Origin: Amborella trichopoda
Lineage: Eukaryota > Streptophyta > Magnoliopsida > Amborellales > Amborellaceae
NCBI RefSeq assembly: GCF_000471905.2
Contig: NW_006495906.1
Location: 3,439,973-3,503,972, forward strand
Direction: 5' to 3'
Length of the DNA stretch: 64,000 nt
Made by a program: the position numbers and the translations under genes. Below are positions 22,039-33,165 of the stretch, one piece after another. Position 1 is the first letter of the stretch. Every line of letters begins with the position of its first letter. Below the pieces are notes generated by a model. That model did no database searches, was not told where the DNA came from, and was given only the letters and a program-made list of their open reading frames with translations.

Positions 22039-23165
22039 TCAAGACCTTCATGAGTACTCTCAAAAGTCTCCTGCCATGTTTCATCACATTCTGACATGTC
22101 TAAGGCAATGCAGATTGAGAAGTAGTTCCGACAGAATCAGCCTCTAGCACCCTGAAATGGACCCCTATAACTAGAGCTACATTTTCGGTGTCTCAATAAG
22201 TTGTGGACCACCACGATTGGATCCAACACGGTTGAAAGCCCCTAAATGTCAAATTTTAGCTTAAACGGACACTCCAGGATGACATTATAAGAAAATGAGC
22301 GAAACAGGAGGAGTTGCAAGCTATTCCCGTGCGGCCACCCTGCAACTCCACACCATTAAAGGGACAGTCACGAATAGTGACTTTGAATGCTCATATCTCG
22401 CACGTTTCAAGTCAGATTGTGCTCAAATTTGGTGACCAAGTGCGTCTCGTCAAGACAAGCGTTTCGATATATGGCATGCCTTGCGACGACGTTCGAGCAA
22501 TCTGTGTAGAAAGTGCAGAAAATTTAGTAGCATCATGCCTCGCTCGAGTGGCAAAATCATGCCTCTCGCGAGCCCGATCGATGTGAAACCAATTCCATCG
22601 CGTGCGTAAGGTCTCGGGCTATCTCTGACCCGAACCTCGTACATGATGAACAGTCAGAATCGACACATGAACCGGATGAAGTGACTACAAATTATGTCGC
22701 CGGAATTTCAGATTTTTGCCAAAATCCAAAGTTGCAAAATCTTCGTTTGGGCTCGAAATAGAGCTGCGTTTATTGCCCCACGATCGTGATGGCATTTTCA
22801 GTGTGATCCAGTGAAGAAATCACAGAAAAACATCAAGGAACGAGTACATTGTTGATCCACATAATCATGCCCTTAAAACACGATCCATAGATCGAAGTTG
22901 GTATCAAATCGATCGCCATGCTGAGCCCTACAAGAAAACTATCATCTTTCAATTAACTGAGTATCAGAACAACCCCGGATCATCCATGAAAAATCATGTA
23001 CATTCTAGGGAAACACATGGACTATTCCAAATTCCACAAATTGTGAGGAAGAGGAAAATATGTCAGTTTCTACCCTATTTTCTAATTTCTTTTAACTCAA
23101 TTAAATCTTAATTTATAGCAATTACGTTTAATTTTTATCAATCCACCCATGTTTGGGGCAAATTC

Positions 23166-23173
23166 TATATATA
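23166..23173 (+). promoter_or_regulatory. TATA box of LTR L4
   Basis: TATATATA in the block AATTCTATATATACCACGTA; the conserved ATCATTGTACGC about 20 bp downstream probably marks the start region. Position and context match L7 (54338-54345). Confidence 0.6.
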
Positions 23174-23234
23174 CCACGTACCATCATTGTACGCAGAAGG
23201 ACTCAACCCTTTGTAAAAGAGAGAGTTTTTACTG

Positions 23235-23240
23235 AATAAA
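23235..23240 (+). terminator. Polyadenylation-like signal AATAAA in L4
   Basis: AATAAA about 65 bp after the TATA box, within GAATAAAGTTTCTCTTTC. L7 has the same signal at 54407-54412 in the same context, and L6 has it at 49873-49878 on the minus strand. A closely spaced promoter and poly(A) signal is usual for a short R region. Confidence 0.5.
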
Positions 23241-23459
23241 GTTTCTCTTTCTTCTCATTGTTGGGTCACATTTGGAAAGAGAGAGTAAGGTGAGAGAAAC
23301 TTTTGGACCAGTAGCCCCAGGCTAAATCTTATTTCTCTTCCTTTTTCTTTTATTCTTCCTCTCTTTCTTCTTCCTGTTCTCCATCTGGGCTCCTCTTAGA
23401 AGCCATGCACGGTAGTGGCAGTGCCGTGCATGCCTCTTCTGTAGTTCCACAGGTCATGC

Positions 23460-23999
23460 ATGGCGATGGCAGCTCCATGCGCAAGTTTCTCTCTCCTTCT
23501 ATTCGTCCACCTCTATCTCTCAGCGACGCTTGCTGCTCATCGCCATCTGCCAACGTATCTCGACGTCTCAGTGAAGAACACAGACGTCGAAACTCAGTGT
23601 CGCCCGACGGGGTCTCCCCCTGTTGTGTTCTTATCACAGATGGCGATGCTGATCGCCACCCACGAAACGTCTCGGCAACACCTATCGTTGTCTGCGAACT
23701 TCCCTTTTGTGCACGGTGCCTATCACTGTCCGCGAGCTTCCCATGTGTACGCGGTGCCCATCGCCGTTTGCGAGCCTCCTTCGTGCATTTGTTGCTCATC
23801 GTTGTTTCCCCTGCGTCCCACGCATATCGTTAGGCGCTTCATGAGAACTATCACCGTGTGCTTTACAAATGGCTCTCGTCGAGTGCTTCACGAAAGGCTA
23901 TCGCCTCCCGCGCCAGGGCGCGCTACCTTCTTGTGTTGCCAATGGCGATGCCTAGCACCGTCCATAGGTCATTGCTCACCCTCTAGCCATGAGCAGTAG
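23460..23999 (+). CDS. Hypothetical LTR-internal ORF (L4)
   Basis: A 179-codon open frame starts ATGGCGATGGC and ends SPSSHEQ, lying about 290 bp downstream of the LTR TATA box and in sense orientation. The same frame and endings are partly kept in L7 (54838-55191: SRQHLSSSASFPRAHGAYHH, ending HCSPSNRKK) and in L3 on its own sense strand. The product is rich in S, H, C and R, with a hydrophobic N-terminus. The underlying DNA is a degenerate ~39-bp repeat (multiple of 3), which can keep a frame open without selection, so I treat it as a weak candidate. Confidence 0.3.
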   Translation: MAMAAPCASFSLLLFVHLYLSATLAAHRHLPTYLDVSVKNTDVETQCRPTGSPPVVFLSQMAMLIATHETSRQHLSLSANFPFVHGAYHCPRASHVYAVPIAVCEPPSCICCSSLFPLRPTHIVRRFMRTITVCFTNGSRRVLHERLSPPAPGRATFLCCQWRCLAPSIGHCSPSSHEQ

Positions 24000-24074
24000 T
24001 GTCATGCATCGTCCACAAACCGTGACACTGCTACTCCACGGTTGCAAGTGGCAACGTCCAGCACGTCGGGGACC

Positions 24075-24527
24075 CCAGCAAGTCCCTTGTCGATCATACT
24101 CCTGAGGTTCACTGTAAGGCTAGCCCTCAAACTCCTTCACTATCCCGAACCTCTACACTTGGAGGCTCGACACACGGAGGTGGAAATCCTGGGGTCTCCA
24201 CTCCATGCACACACCTAAAGCTCGTGGTCGAACCCCTCAAGTCACACCTCGAGGAAACTTTCATGCTGCCTCGAACTTGTGTTCAAGGCTAAGCCTTCTA
24301 GCGCCAAACCCTGCGCACGCCATGCATACCACAGCTCGGGGCAGCGCTAGCTCTACGCCACCTCAAACACATGAGGGTCGACAACTTCATCCTCCCTCCC
24401 AGCACTTATAGCTTCACCTTATGAGACATGGGCTCTTGCCTGCCCGGTCCCTCATAAACGCAAGCTCACAAGTCTCGGCCTCCTCAAGCCACCTGGCTCT
24501 GACCTTCCAGAAGAAACGGTCAGTGTC
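24075..24527 (+). other. Element C: leader with short ORF
   Basis: The sequence matches the leader of A and B. In one frame GGSTHGGGNPGVSTPCTH (about 24150-24210) parallels B's GGSTHRGGNPMVSTPHTC. After a frame change the 68-codon frame 24205-24411 continues with TPRGN, LAPNPAHAMH and ARGSAS, again paralleling A and B. The frame break makes it a pseudogene copy of the putative leader ORF. No primer binding site remains upstream because of the deletion at 24074. Confidence 0.45.
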
Positions 24528-26340
24528 ATGGTGATCAATGATCCTGATGACGCCCAAGAAGAGCGAATGAACCAGTTCGAGGTAATGGTGCAATCCATCC
24601 TCAAGAAGATGGAACGCCTAGAAGCCTTCAGGTCCCCTTCTTCTCACCATGAGACCGATTCCCTGACTGGTGAGAACACAATTCCCAGGAAAACTCCCCC
24701 ACCGGCTTCCCAAGACAGCTCTTCCTCTTGCGGGGTCTCCCAAACCAACATAGATGCCATGGTGGCCCATAGCCTCAAGAACATGGTCCCTGGCATGCAA
24801 GAGGCACCACTCTATCAAAAGTTGTTGACCAGGTTTCATTTCCCCTCAACTATCAAAAAGGGAAGCTCCCCCTTTTCAAAGGTACTATGTCACTGCACCA
24901 GCATACTGCCCACTTCCAAGAGGCTTGTAAGGAGACGGTAACTAACGGACGACTTCTCCTCCTTCAGTTCGTCGAGACTCTCGAAGGGCAAGCCTTCCAT
25001 TGGTATGCTCGGCTGCTTCAAAACTCGGTGCACACATGGCAAGAAATGGGCAGTTGTTTTACAAACGCTTCTACGAAGTCTAAAGGAACGTGGAAACCAT
25101 TGAGCTCCTCACGTTGACTCAAGACCCTGGTGAGCTAGTTGAAAAGTTCATCGCTCGATGGAGGGAGCTGACAACGTTTCATGCCGCTCCCATGACCGAA
25201 AAAGAAGTCGTCTAGACTTGCATTTGAAACATGCTTCCCGAGATTGCTCTGCATGTCGGGGCCTCCAATCCACCCTCCATGTCCGAGCTCGTCTCTAAGG
25301 CAGTTTGTATCGAGGGATTGTCCAAGCACCCTGGTGGCTCTCGTCAGTAACCCTCTTGTTCAAACTCTCGCTCCAACAGTTGAGGCAACCAACAAAAAGC
25401 GGTGATCAGTGTGGCTGTCACCGTGACTGACATCAAGAATGTCGTCCCTCACACGCTAGGCCTCTCCAATGCACAAACGTCTCAGGCCAAGGGCAAGCAG
25501 CAGTCCTACAACAAGGTCCCGCCTAGCCAAAGTGACTTTTGGACTCAGCACTAGAATAAGGTTTACCACTTCAACAAGAAGTGGACTCATGCACTGATCT
25601 GAGTACTACTAGAACAGAACATGATCTAGCTGCCTGAGGTCAACACCACAGAGCCGACTGGGCAAGAGAAGAATGAGAGGTATTGTGCCTTTCACAGGAA
25701 AGTAGGCCACCCCACTTATGGCTGCTATAAGCTTAATGACACTATCGAACCCCTTATTAACAAGCGTCAGATAACGCTTGAAGAGTTAAAGAAAGCATTA
25801 GGGGCAACTGAGGCCGCCCACATAGTGATGATCAATGAGGATGAGGGAGCACCCGCTATCCTCCGCGCACTATTTTCCATAATGCTCGAAGAGGGACACA
25901 TCACACCGAAGTCGACAAGGCAACCGATGTTCTTGCCTCCAAGAACTGAGAACCTCTGGTGCTCGCATCACCTGATACGAGGCCATGACGTGAGCGAATG
26001 CACTAGCTTCCATGAACTCTTGGCAAAGAAGATGCAGCAATGCCAGGAAGATCGTGGTAGCCAAGAAGGGTGCCCTGAAGTCCCTCTTCCACCACTGTAA
26101 GCAGAACTCCCAATGCATGCCCCGGGAAGCACTGAGTTAGGCCCTCTACAGGCGCTCTTTGAGGCAGTGCTCCAATAGGGTCTCATCACTTCAAAGCCTA
26201 CAAGGCAGCCTAAGCACCTTGCCCAGGGGATGAAAGACCTCTGGTGCCCATATCACAAAGTATGGGGCCACGAGCAGAAGGAATGCTCAAGGTTCGAAGT
26301 TGTAGTCACAAAGAAGGTCTAGGAAGGCCACATTGTTTGT
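24528..26340 (+). pseudogene. gag: Element C: gag
   Basis: Starts MVINDPDDAQEERMNQFEVM at 24528 in a 138-codon frame, then shifts (24887-25117: HTAHFQEAC...FVETLEGQAFHWYARL, the retrotransposon-gag core). It continues with many stops to the knuckle-like modules: CAFHRKVGHPTYGC near 25690, LWCSHHLIRGHDVSEC near 25965 and LWCPYHKVWGHEQKEC near 26250. The frame 25825-26100 holds the middle module. Same order as A, three modules. The product would be the particle-forming RNA-binding protein; this copy is broken by at least two frameshifts and about ten stops. Confidence 0.75.
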
Positions 26341-27459
26341 GTGGTCCTCCTGGAACGCTTCCAAGTTGTCGCTTCTGTTCGAGAGGAAGCCCCACTACAG
26401 GTCCCCCCATGAGCATATATCGGACCTTTCAGCTCCCTCGACCTCTCAGCCTTGGAAAGTCTACAATGGCCGAAGTAGGCTCGAATCCTTGAAGCGTGAG
26501 GCAGTCCACGAGGCTAGAACTACTCACCAAACCGTTGGGGTAAACCAAACACTTCCCCAAGGGTCCAAAAGGAGATGACGAGCACCCAAGTCCACTCGCC
26601 AAAGTAATCCCATCCCTCAGCCACCAGTTGAGGAAGAATTCCTTAAGGCCCTTCCTCCACCACGAACTTTATAGGATTTCATCCTAGGAGCAGCTCACCT
26701 TATCTTGTCATCCAATCAGACGGACATCCCTGAGTCATCAATAGCTTGGGAGTCGTCCAATATGGGTGACGATGCTTAAAGCACCCCACAACGGTCAATG
26801 CCAGTGCAAGACCTAAACTACCCCCCGCACACGTCCAATTTTGATGACAATGTAAAAAGCTGTCTGAAACATTCTAACTCTTCTTCTCCTCCCTCCTCTT
26901 CTATTTCCTCCACAGGTACAGCTCGACAGTGTCTAGACTTTGATGCTCTAAACAACAAGCTCAGAGCCACCAACCTCAGTAGGTCGCAACAAAAGGGCCT
27001 CAAAGAGATAATGGCCCAAGTGACTGGATTCTAGACAGTCATTGATGCCCTGGCAGCCCAAGCAAAACTGAGTCATCTTCAGGCACCTATTGCTACAAGG
27101 CCTACCACATGATCCAAGTTCATGAAGCGTCATCCAGCTTAAGAAAAACACCAAGTGATCCCAAACACGAGGTCATGGATTCCCTGTTCGACGCTAACCC
27201 TTCCATGGCCTAGATCAGCCAGAGACTGGGAGTCCTATCCCACACTGGGCCCCTCTTAGAAGCCAAGATGTCAGGATCATGTGTTTCTACACTCGAGGTT
27301 AATGAAAACCCTTGTGAGTCCTTTGACGAGGAACTTCAAGAAGCTTTGGAAGAGTGGGAAGAGGGCTGTCAGGCCACGACTGACGAGCTTGAAGAGATCA
27401 ACTTTGGGGATGAGGCCGATCTAAGGCCAACTTTCATCACAGCAAAAATGTCCCCATAG
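26341..27459 (+). pseudogene. Element C: gag-pol spacer lacking protease
   Basis: Contains the serine-rich piece 26798-27034 (NFDDNVKSCLKHSNSSSPPS, then LDFDALNNKLRATNLS), the segment TVIDALAAQAKLSHLQ, and the open frame 27268-27459 with EEWEEGCQATTDELEEINFG and RPTFITAKMSP. That frame is the conserved run-in to RT. No D-[TSG]-G protease motif and no GRPWLH-type segment is visible between gag and RT. B and E have the same junction. Confidence 0.6.
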
Positions 27460-28240
27460 GTGAAAGAAAGTTATGTTTCCCTCCTCTGAGAAAATCGAGA
27501 CATCTTCGACTGACATTATGACAAGATGCCGGTCTATACCCTCTGATTGGTGTCCATCGTCTCGGTATCGATCCCACCATCAAACCCATGAAGTAGAAGT
27601 CAACAAGGTTTAGACCCGGCCTCGAGATGCAGATTGATGTTGAGGTGAACAAGCTCAAGCAAGCTGGATTCGTACATGAAGTCAAATACTTAAGATGTCT
27701 GGCGAATGTCGTCCCAGTCAAGAAGAAGAATGGCTAAATTAGAGTCTGCATTGATTTCCACAATTTGAACACTGCCTACCCCAAGGATGACTTCCCCTTA
27801 TCATTCACCGATATGCTTGTTGACTCCACGACTCATTGCCAAATCTTCTCCTTCATGGATGGATATTCTGGTTATAATCAAATCAGGATGGCACCAGAAG
27901 ATGAAGAGGCCACAGGTTCTTGACCCCAAAAGGTGTCTTTTGCTACATTGTGATGCCTTTCTGGTTAAATAATGTCGGTGCAACGTACTAGCGAGCCATG
28001 ACGACCGTCTTCAAGGATATGATCCACAAGGAGGTCGAGTGTTATGTAGAAGACTTTTTGGTGAAGTCTGAAATAAAAGATGCTCCCATACAAGACCTTA
28101 AAAAGGTGTTTGAACGGCTGCAATGTCACCCACTCAAAATGAACCCCTTGAAATGTGCCGTTGGTGTACGCTCATGAAAATTATTAAGGTTCATCATGAG
28201 GTACCATGGGCTGGAGATTGAACCAATCAAAATCAAGGCA
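27460..28240 (+). pseudogene. pol: Element C: reverse transcriptase
   Basis: Motifs in order: VPVKKKNG then IRVCIDFHNLNTAYPKDDF (27720-27790), FSFMDGYSGYNQI (27850-27890, catalytic Asp present), then after a frameshift a GVFCYIVMPFWLNNVGA region, and CYVEDFLV (28040-28060). The last should be YVDD; here the first catalytic Asp of the box is Glu. It is interrupted by a frameshift near 27920 and at least three stops. RT would copy the element RNA to cDNA; this copy cannot. Confidence 0.8.
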
Positions 28241-28714
28241 ATTCAGGACATGCCACCACCCATGACCCTGCATGAACTGTGGTCTCTCCAAGGACAATTG
28301 GCGTAAATTTGAATGTTCATCTCGAATTTTTTGGGATGATGCAGGCCCTTTTCACACCTCCTGAAGAAAGTCACCCCTTGCATATGGGATGAGGCATCCC
28401 GAGCTGCACTCCATGACATCAAGCAGTACTTGTTGAATCCTCCAGTACTCTCTACATCAGTGTTAGGAATGCCTCTTATCCTATACGTAACCTCTCTTGA
28501 TGAGTCACTCGGGGCACTTCTAGTGCAGAACAATGATGGGGGAAAAGAAATTGCACTCTATTATCTCAGCCGCAAGATGTAGGGAGCCGAGAAGAATTAC
28601 CCTCCCATTGAGAAGATGTGGTTAGCCCTGATCTTTGCAGTACAGAAGCTCCGTCATTACTTGCTCGGTCACAAGGTCAAGTAAACCGCAAAGGCTGAAC
28701 TGGTCAAGTTCCTT
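28241..28714 (+). pseudogene. pol: Element C: connection and first RNase H domain
   Basis: Contains LHELWSLQGQLA (28270-28305), the thumb/connection segment, then LILYVTSLDESLGALLVQNN (28465-28535), and ALYYLSRKM with EKNYPPIEKMWLAL. This is the standard Ty3/gypsy RNase H directly after RT. Several TAA/TAG codons interrupt it. It aligns by eye with B at 42012-41500. Confidence 0.7.
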
Positions 28715-29329
28715 ATGACTCAACCATGCCTATCAGGATGCTTCGCCAAGTGGGCATTAATGCTGATGGAGTTCGACATCACATATGTACCACAGAAGGC
28801 AGTCAAAGGTCAGGCCTTAGGAGACTTTCGCGTAGCTCACCCAGTTCCTTCAGAATCTCCCTTGTCAACTGATCTCCCGAATGAAGAAGGTTTTTGTACG
28901 GTGCTAACTCTGCTATGGGAGATGTACTTCGACGGAGCATTCCAGTCAGATAGAGGGGGTGCTGGAGTCATGTTCCTGACGCCCGAAGGTGGAATGATTC
29001 CTCTATCCTTCTCACTAGTAGAGGCATTTTCTCATAACAAAGCTGAATATCAGGCCCTCATAATCGGATTGGAGATTGCCCAGGAGCTAGACCTGGGGCA
29101 GCTAAACATCTTTGGCGACTCGGAGCAGGTCATTCGACAGCTTAAAGGGATTTATGATGTAAGGAAGGATACTCTCAAGCCTTATCATGACACGGCCAAA
29201 TCTTATATGGCCCAGTTCGATGACTTCTCCCTGAGTCATATCCCTAGGAGGCTAAACTCCCAGGCTGATGCGCTCTTAAAGCTCGGCACCACCATTCAAC
29301 TGTCTTCAACAGGGCCCACGCCAGTCTGA
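28715..29329 (+). pseudogene. pol: Element C: second, archaeal-type RNase H domain (aRH)
   Basis: The 204-codon open frame carries a complete second RNase H fold. Candidate catalytic residues are Asp73 (MYFDGAF), Glu111 (KAEYQALIIGLE), Asp135 (IFGDSEQVIRQLKG) and Asp185 (NSQADALLKLG). The N-terminal 45 residues (LMEFDITYVPQKAVKGQALG) close the preceding domain. A second RNase H-like domain between RT-RH and integrase is a hallmark of the plant Tat clade. The frame is uninterrupted in this copy although its flanks are not, and all four acidic residues are kept. Confidence 0.8.
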
Positions 29330-29479
29330 ATAACACAATGGAAACATGTTGATTCGAGAACCAAGGATGTTACAGATGATGAGAGGGATGTTTTCCCCAA
29401 ATGCCAGCCTTATCCATTGGAAGCACTCCTCGCGGCCAAGGATGTCACTATGGCAGAGCAGGAAATGTCCTGAAGTAAA

Positions 29480-30785
29480 GAATCCAAGGCTGAGAAGTAG
29501 CAACCTGAATCCTTTGACCCAATGTGCACAGAGGTTGAATAGGTGGAAGTTTGGAGGGAGCCCATCATGAACTTCATAAAACATGGAGGCTACCTCAGGA
29601 TCGGGTGGAACGCAACGGCGTACGATGGATGTCTACCAAGTACACCCTTCTCAATGGGAATGTTCTCTTTCTTCGATCATTTGACAAAATTCTCCTTAGA
29701 TGCATCGACACGCAAGAGGCAAGAAAGGTACTCAAAGAAATGCATTCAGATATTTGCGAAGTGCATCAGTCCGGCCCTAAGCTCTACGAGCGCATATGCA
29801 GGCTCGGCTATTGTTGGCCTTTAATGGCGGTCAACGACCAAAACTATGCCAAAAGATGTCAAGTGTGCCAAATTCACTCAAGCCTCATTCATCAGCCTCC
29901 AAAGCCACTCCATCCTACAGTGACATCATGGCCCTTTTCCCAGTGGGGTATCGATATTGTAGGATCCATCGACCCTCCTTCTGCCTTGGGTCACGCCTTC
30001 ATTCTAGCAACGACAAATTACTTTTCCAAGTGGGCTGAAGCGGTCCCTCTCAAGAAGGTTCCAGGGACTACGGTGGCCAACTTCGTTCGTCATCACATCA
30101 TATACCGGTTCGAGGTTTCGGATCGAATAATCTCTGAGAATGGCCCTCAGTTCAGAAGCCATCATATTGATCGCCTAGCCCACCAATTCGGTTTCAAGTG
30201 GAAGTACTCGACCATGTACTACCCTCGAGCCAATGGCTTAGCTGAGGCGTTCAACAAAACCTTGTGCGAGGTGCTCCGGAAGTCAGTTTCAAAGTCAAAG
30301 AAGAACTGGCATGAGAAGCTGTCTGAGGCTCTATAGGTCTATTGCATCACCACTCGCAATGCTACAAACTCTACCCCTTATTCCTTGGTCTATGGAGGTG
30401 AGGCAGTCTTACCCCTCAAGGTTCAAATAGCCTCACTCCATGTCATTATACATCAGGACTGACCGAAGATGAGAGGGTCAAGTTCTGTTATCAGGAGTTC
30501 AATACCCTTTACGAAAGAAGACTATAAGCCCAGCAGAACCTCGAGCTCAATCAAGGAAGAATGAAGAGATCCTTCGACAAGTCTGTCAAGGTTCGCTCAT
30601 TCGCTCATGGGGACCTAGTCTTAGCAGTCAAGTGGCCAATTGTCATGCATGGGTGCCGTAAAGGAAAGTTCAAACCTAAGTGGGAAGGTCCATTCATAGT
30701 CAAGAAAGCCACCGCAATGGGGCATATATATTGGCGAACTCGGATGGAGAAGAGCCGATGCCCCCTATCAATGGGCGATATTTAA
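29480..30785 (+). pseudogene. pol: Element C: integrase
   Basis: The open frame 29551-30336 (261 codons) has an N-terminal zinc-binding H-H-C-C (His65, His72, Cys103, Cys106) and a core with Asp135 (WGIDIVG) and Glu232 (GLAEAFNK). The second catalytic Asp is replaced by Glu196 (SENGPQF), at the correct DD35E spacing. A stop after LSEAL separates the C-terminal part, 30561-30785, with KPKWEGPFIVKK, a GPF-type module. The enzyme would insert cDNA; the Asp-to-Glu change and the stop make it inactive as read. Confidence 0.85.
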
Positions 30786-32391
30786 AGAAGTACTACCCCT
30801 GACATACCCCTAAAATGCAGTGCGTACAGTAAAAAGAAAGAAATGAAGACGAGGAACATTAAGCCAACTCAAAGGAAATTCATTTCTTTTATTGCATTAG
30901 AAAAAGTTACAAGCTACAATCGAAAGCCCATAATTAGGGAAGTCACGAAGCTCTTGCATCTGAGGATAAGAGGACGATTACAAGAAAAGCTCTTATGTTT
31001 GTGGATAAGAGGACCATCACAAGCAAATCTCTTAAGTCTGAGGTTAAGAGGATGATTGCAGGCCAGAAACAAACGCTCTTCTCATGAAGCAGAAGCAAAC
31101 CCACCAACAGAATTCTATCCTCACGAAGAAGAAGCAAAACCACAAAAGAGGATGGTTACATTCCAAAAAGAAGAAGCCAACCATTCTTGAATCAACTTCA
31201 ATTCATCTGACAGGGCATGGCTAGCTTCCAAGGACCCAATCCATGATGGATTCCCTTCCTCCAAAATGACATGGACTTAACGGTTGTCCTGGAGGACTTA
31301 GCTTCCAATAGATTGCAGCAGCAGGGCCTCCTCATGTGCCATCACTCTTGACCCTCGTGAGACATCGCCGTCCATAGTCATCGCCACGCGCGACTCAACA
31401 CCGTGTGCAGCCATTGCTGTGCACAACATAATGTCGTGTCCTACCATCACCATGGGTAGGCCAATGCCATGCGAGACCATTGCCATGAGCGGCATGCTCC
31501 CTAGCATGGCTATCGCCACACGTGGCCTAAGGACACGTGAAGGCAACTCTACATGCAACTTACTGTCTTGCATGCCCTTGAAGTGCCCCGATTCCCATTG
31601 TTCCTAATTTTCAGAGGGCATTGACTCCCATGCCTTTCGATTTCCCCAGCCGTCGCTCCTCGCCAATGGTCCACCTTCTCACGACCTTTCCCCTTCCCTA
31701 CAATCCTTCGGGTTTCATTGGAAAAACTCCTCCACGCACCGGGAATCCTCGACTGACCCCTGTTCTTTCCCCTACCAACGTTGCCTCTCCCTATCAGAAA
31801 AACCATTCCATCTGCTGGGAATCCCCATCTGACCCTATTTTTTCCCCTTTTCTGACAGTCGGGCATTTTACGAAAACCACCGAATATCCCCAGAAAACTT
31901 CCCTGTGACCCTGTGGGTTTCCCTTCTCCCTGTTTTTGCACTTCAACAGTTCGCCACAAACTCAACGAAATTCCACTGCATTTTTTATGAGCCCACTGCT
32001 ACTACTCTCCTATTTCACTTTTAAAAGATAGAGGACTGTTAGACTCCCCTGACTTCTTTACGGCCTCCCTTCAGCCATGGGACAACAAAAAAAGGCACCA
32101 GAACTCTAGCAGAGCACTTTTGCAAATCTTGTTAAGGCCCCTAGGAACCCCGTTCCTTGCTCAGAAAGCCTTGACACTCTTCGAAAGTATCCGCAAGCAC
32201 GATATGAAGCTCCACGACCTGCTCAAGTTCACCGCGCGCTTATCGTCGAGATCCTCGTTAGAGGGCTATCGTTGTGTGCGCATCATCTATGCCAAATGCC
32301 ACGTGCGTCATCCCACACTTAGTGCCATGCACATGCCAGGGCACTCTCATCTGGACCATCATCCTGCATCCTCAGGAAGTTCATTCCTTGC
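30786..32391 (+). mobile_element. Element C: 3' internal region, part 1
   Basis: Follows integrase; the order of blocks matches the 3' region of B in mirror image. These are the ~38-bp repeats (30950-31060 here, 39200-39340 in B), the GGAGGACTTAGCTTCCAATA block (31290 here, 38850 in B) and the pyrimidine-rich coding-like block (31620-31910 here, about 37900-38250 in B). The open frame 31621-31908 lies in that block and is not recognised. Element B interrupts this region at 32391/51248. Confidence 0.6.
30950..31060 (+). repeat. ~38-bp tandem array in C 3' region
   Basis: Three copies around CTTGCATCTGAGGATAAGAG, the third reading TTAAGTCTGAGGTTAAGAGG. A homologous array in B (about 39200-39340, opposite strand) reads CCTCTTATCCTCAGATG. 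Confidence 0.8.
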
Positions 32392-33165
32392 TGGTTAGGT
32401 GCCTCAATCTCTCCCTCTGGATCCTTGAGGCCCGAGACGTGTATGAGATCGCACTCTCGAGAACCTCGTTCAAAAATGGGGGGGGCAGATATTACCAACC
32501 GATGAGAGAGGAATTTAAAAGGAGGGTTCGGGACTTACTCGGAATGACTCTCTTGGGTGCCCTCTCAGATCACGAAGAAAGCCCCCCAGTAATGAAACTG
32601 GTTCGGAATCACCTCCCTTGGCTCATATTCTTCTTATTTTCTACTTTTCTGCAATCACACACATATATAGCAAAAGTTATAAGACAGGTGGGTCAGACCT
32701 CACCTTTTTCCTCGCTGATAAACGTACACAAGCAAGCGCATTCAAAAAGAAGGAAGGAAGACGGGGGGAAGAGAAGAACTCCACCAGGAGAGAGGATCAG
32801 GACAGTGACTAGGCTGGTGGATGATTGGCCTGACGTGGTAGCAAAATTGGCTTAGTAACTAAGACCAGCTCACGGGATCACTACCGGATGTCATTACTGA
32901 TATCGACCAGCTAAGCACGATGGTCGATCTATCGTTGCAGTAAGGTGGGTCAAGTAATCTGGGTACAACAACAATACGGCTAGACGATAAAACTGTCATG
33001 AGAGGCTAACCTCAATCCCTCTTAGTCGAACGAAAGAGTAGAAGAGTAATGGTTATGGGGAAGGAATGAAGTAAAGAGAAGAAGGGAACAGATAAAAGGA
33101 GGGAGAAGAAGGAAGAGAGGAGACGAGAGGATAAAAGAGAGAGGGAAACAAGGCACAGCCGATGC

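Larger units (their letters stand above)
21878..24074 (+). mobile_element. L4: 5' LTR of element C, 3' end deleted
   Basis: Starts TGTTTGTTCAAAGATATTTTT at 21878 and runs in plus orientation through the conserved LTR blocks. It is very similar to L7 (53160-55504) for its whole length, for example around GACTCAACCCTTTG...AGAGAGAGTTTT and CACTGCTACTCC. At about 24074 it jumps from mid-LTR sequence (GTGGCAACG...GTCG) to leader sequence, so the LTR 3' end and the primer site of C are deleted. The LTR pair and polarity identify it as C's 5' LTR. Confidence 0.7.
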
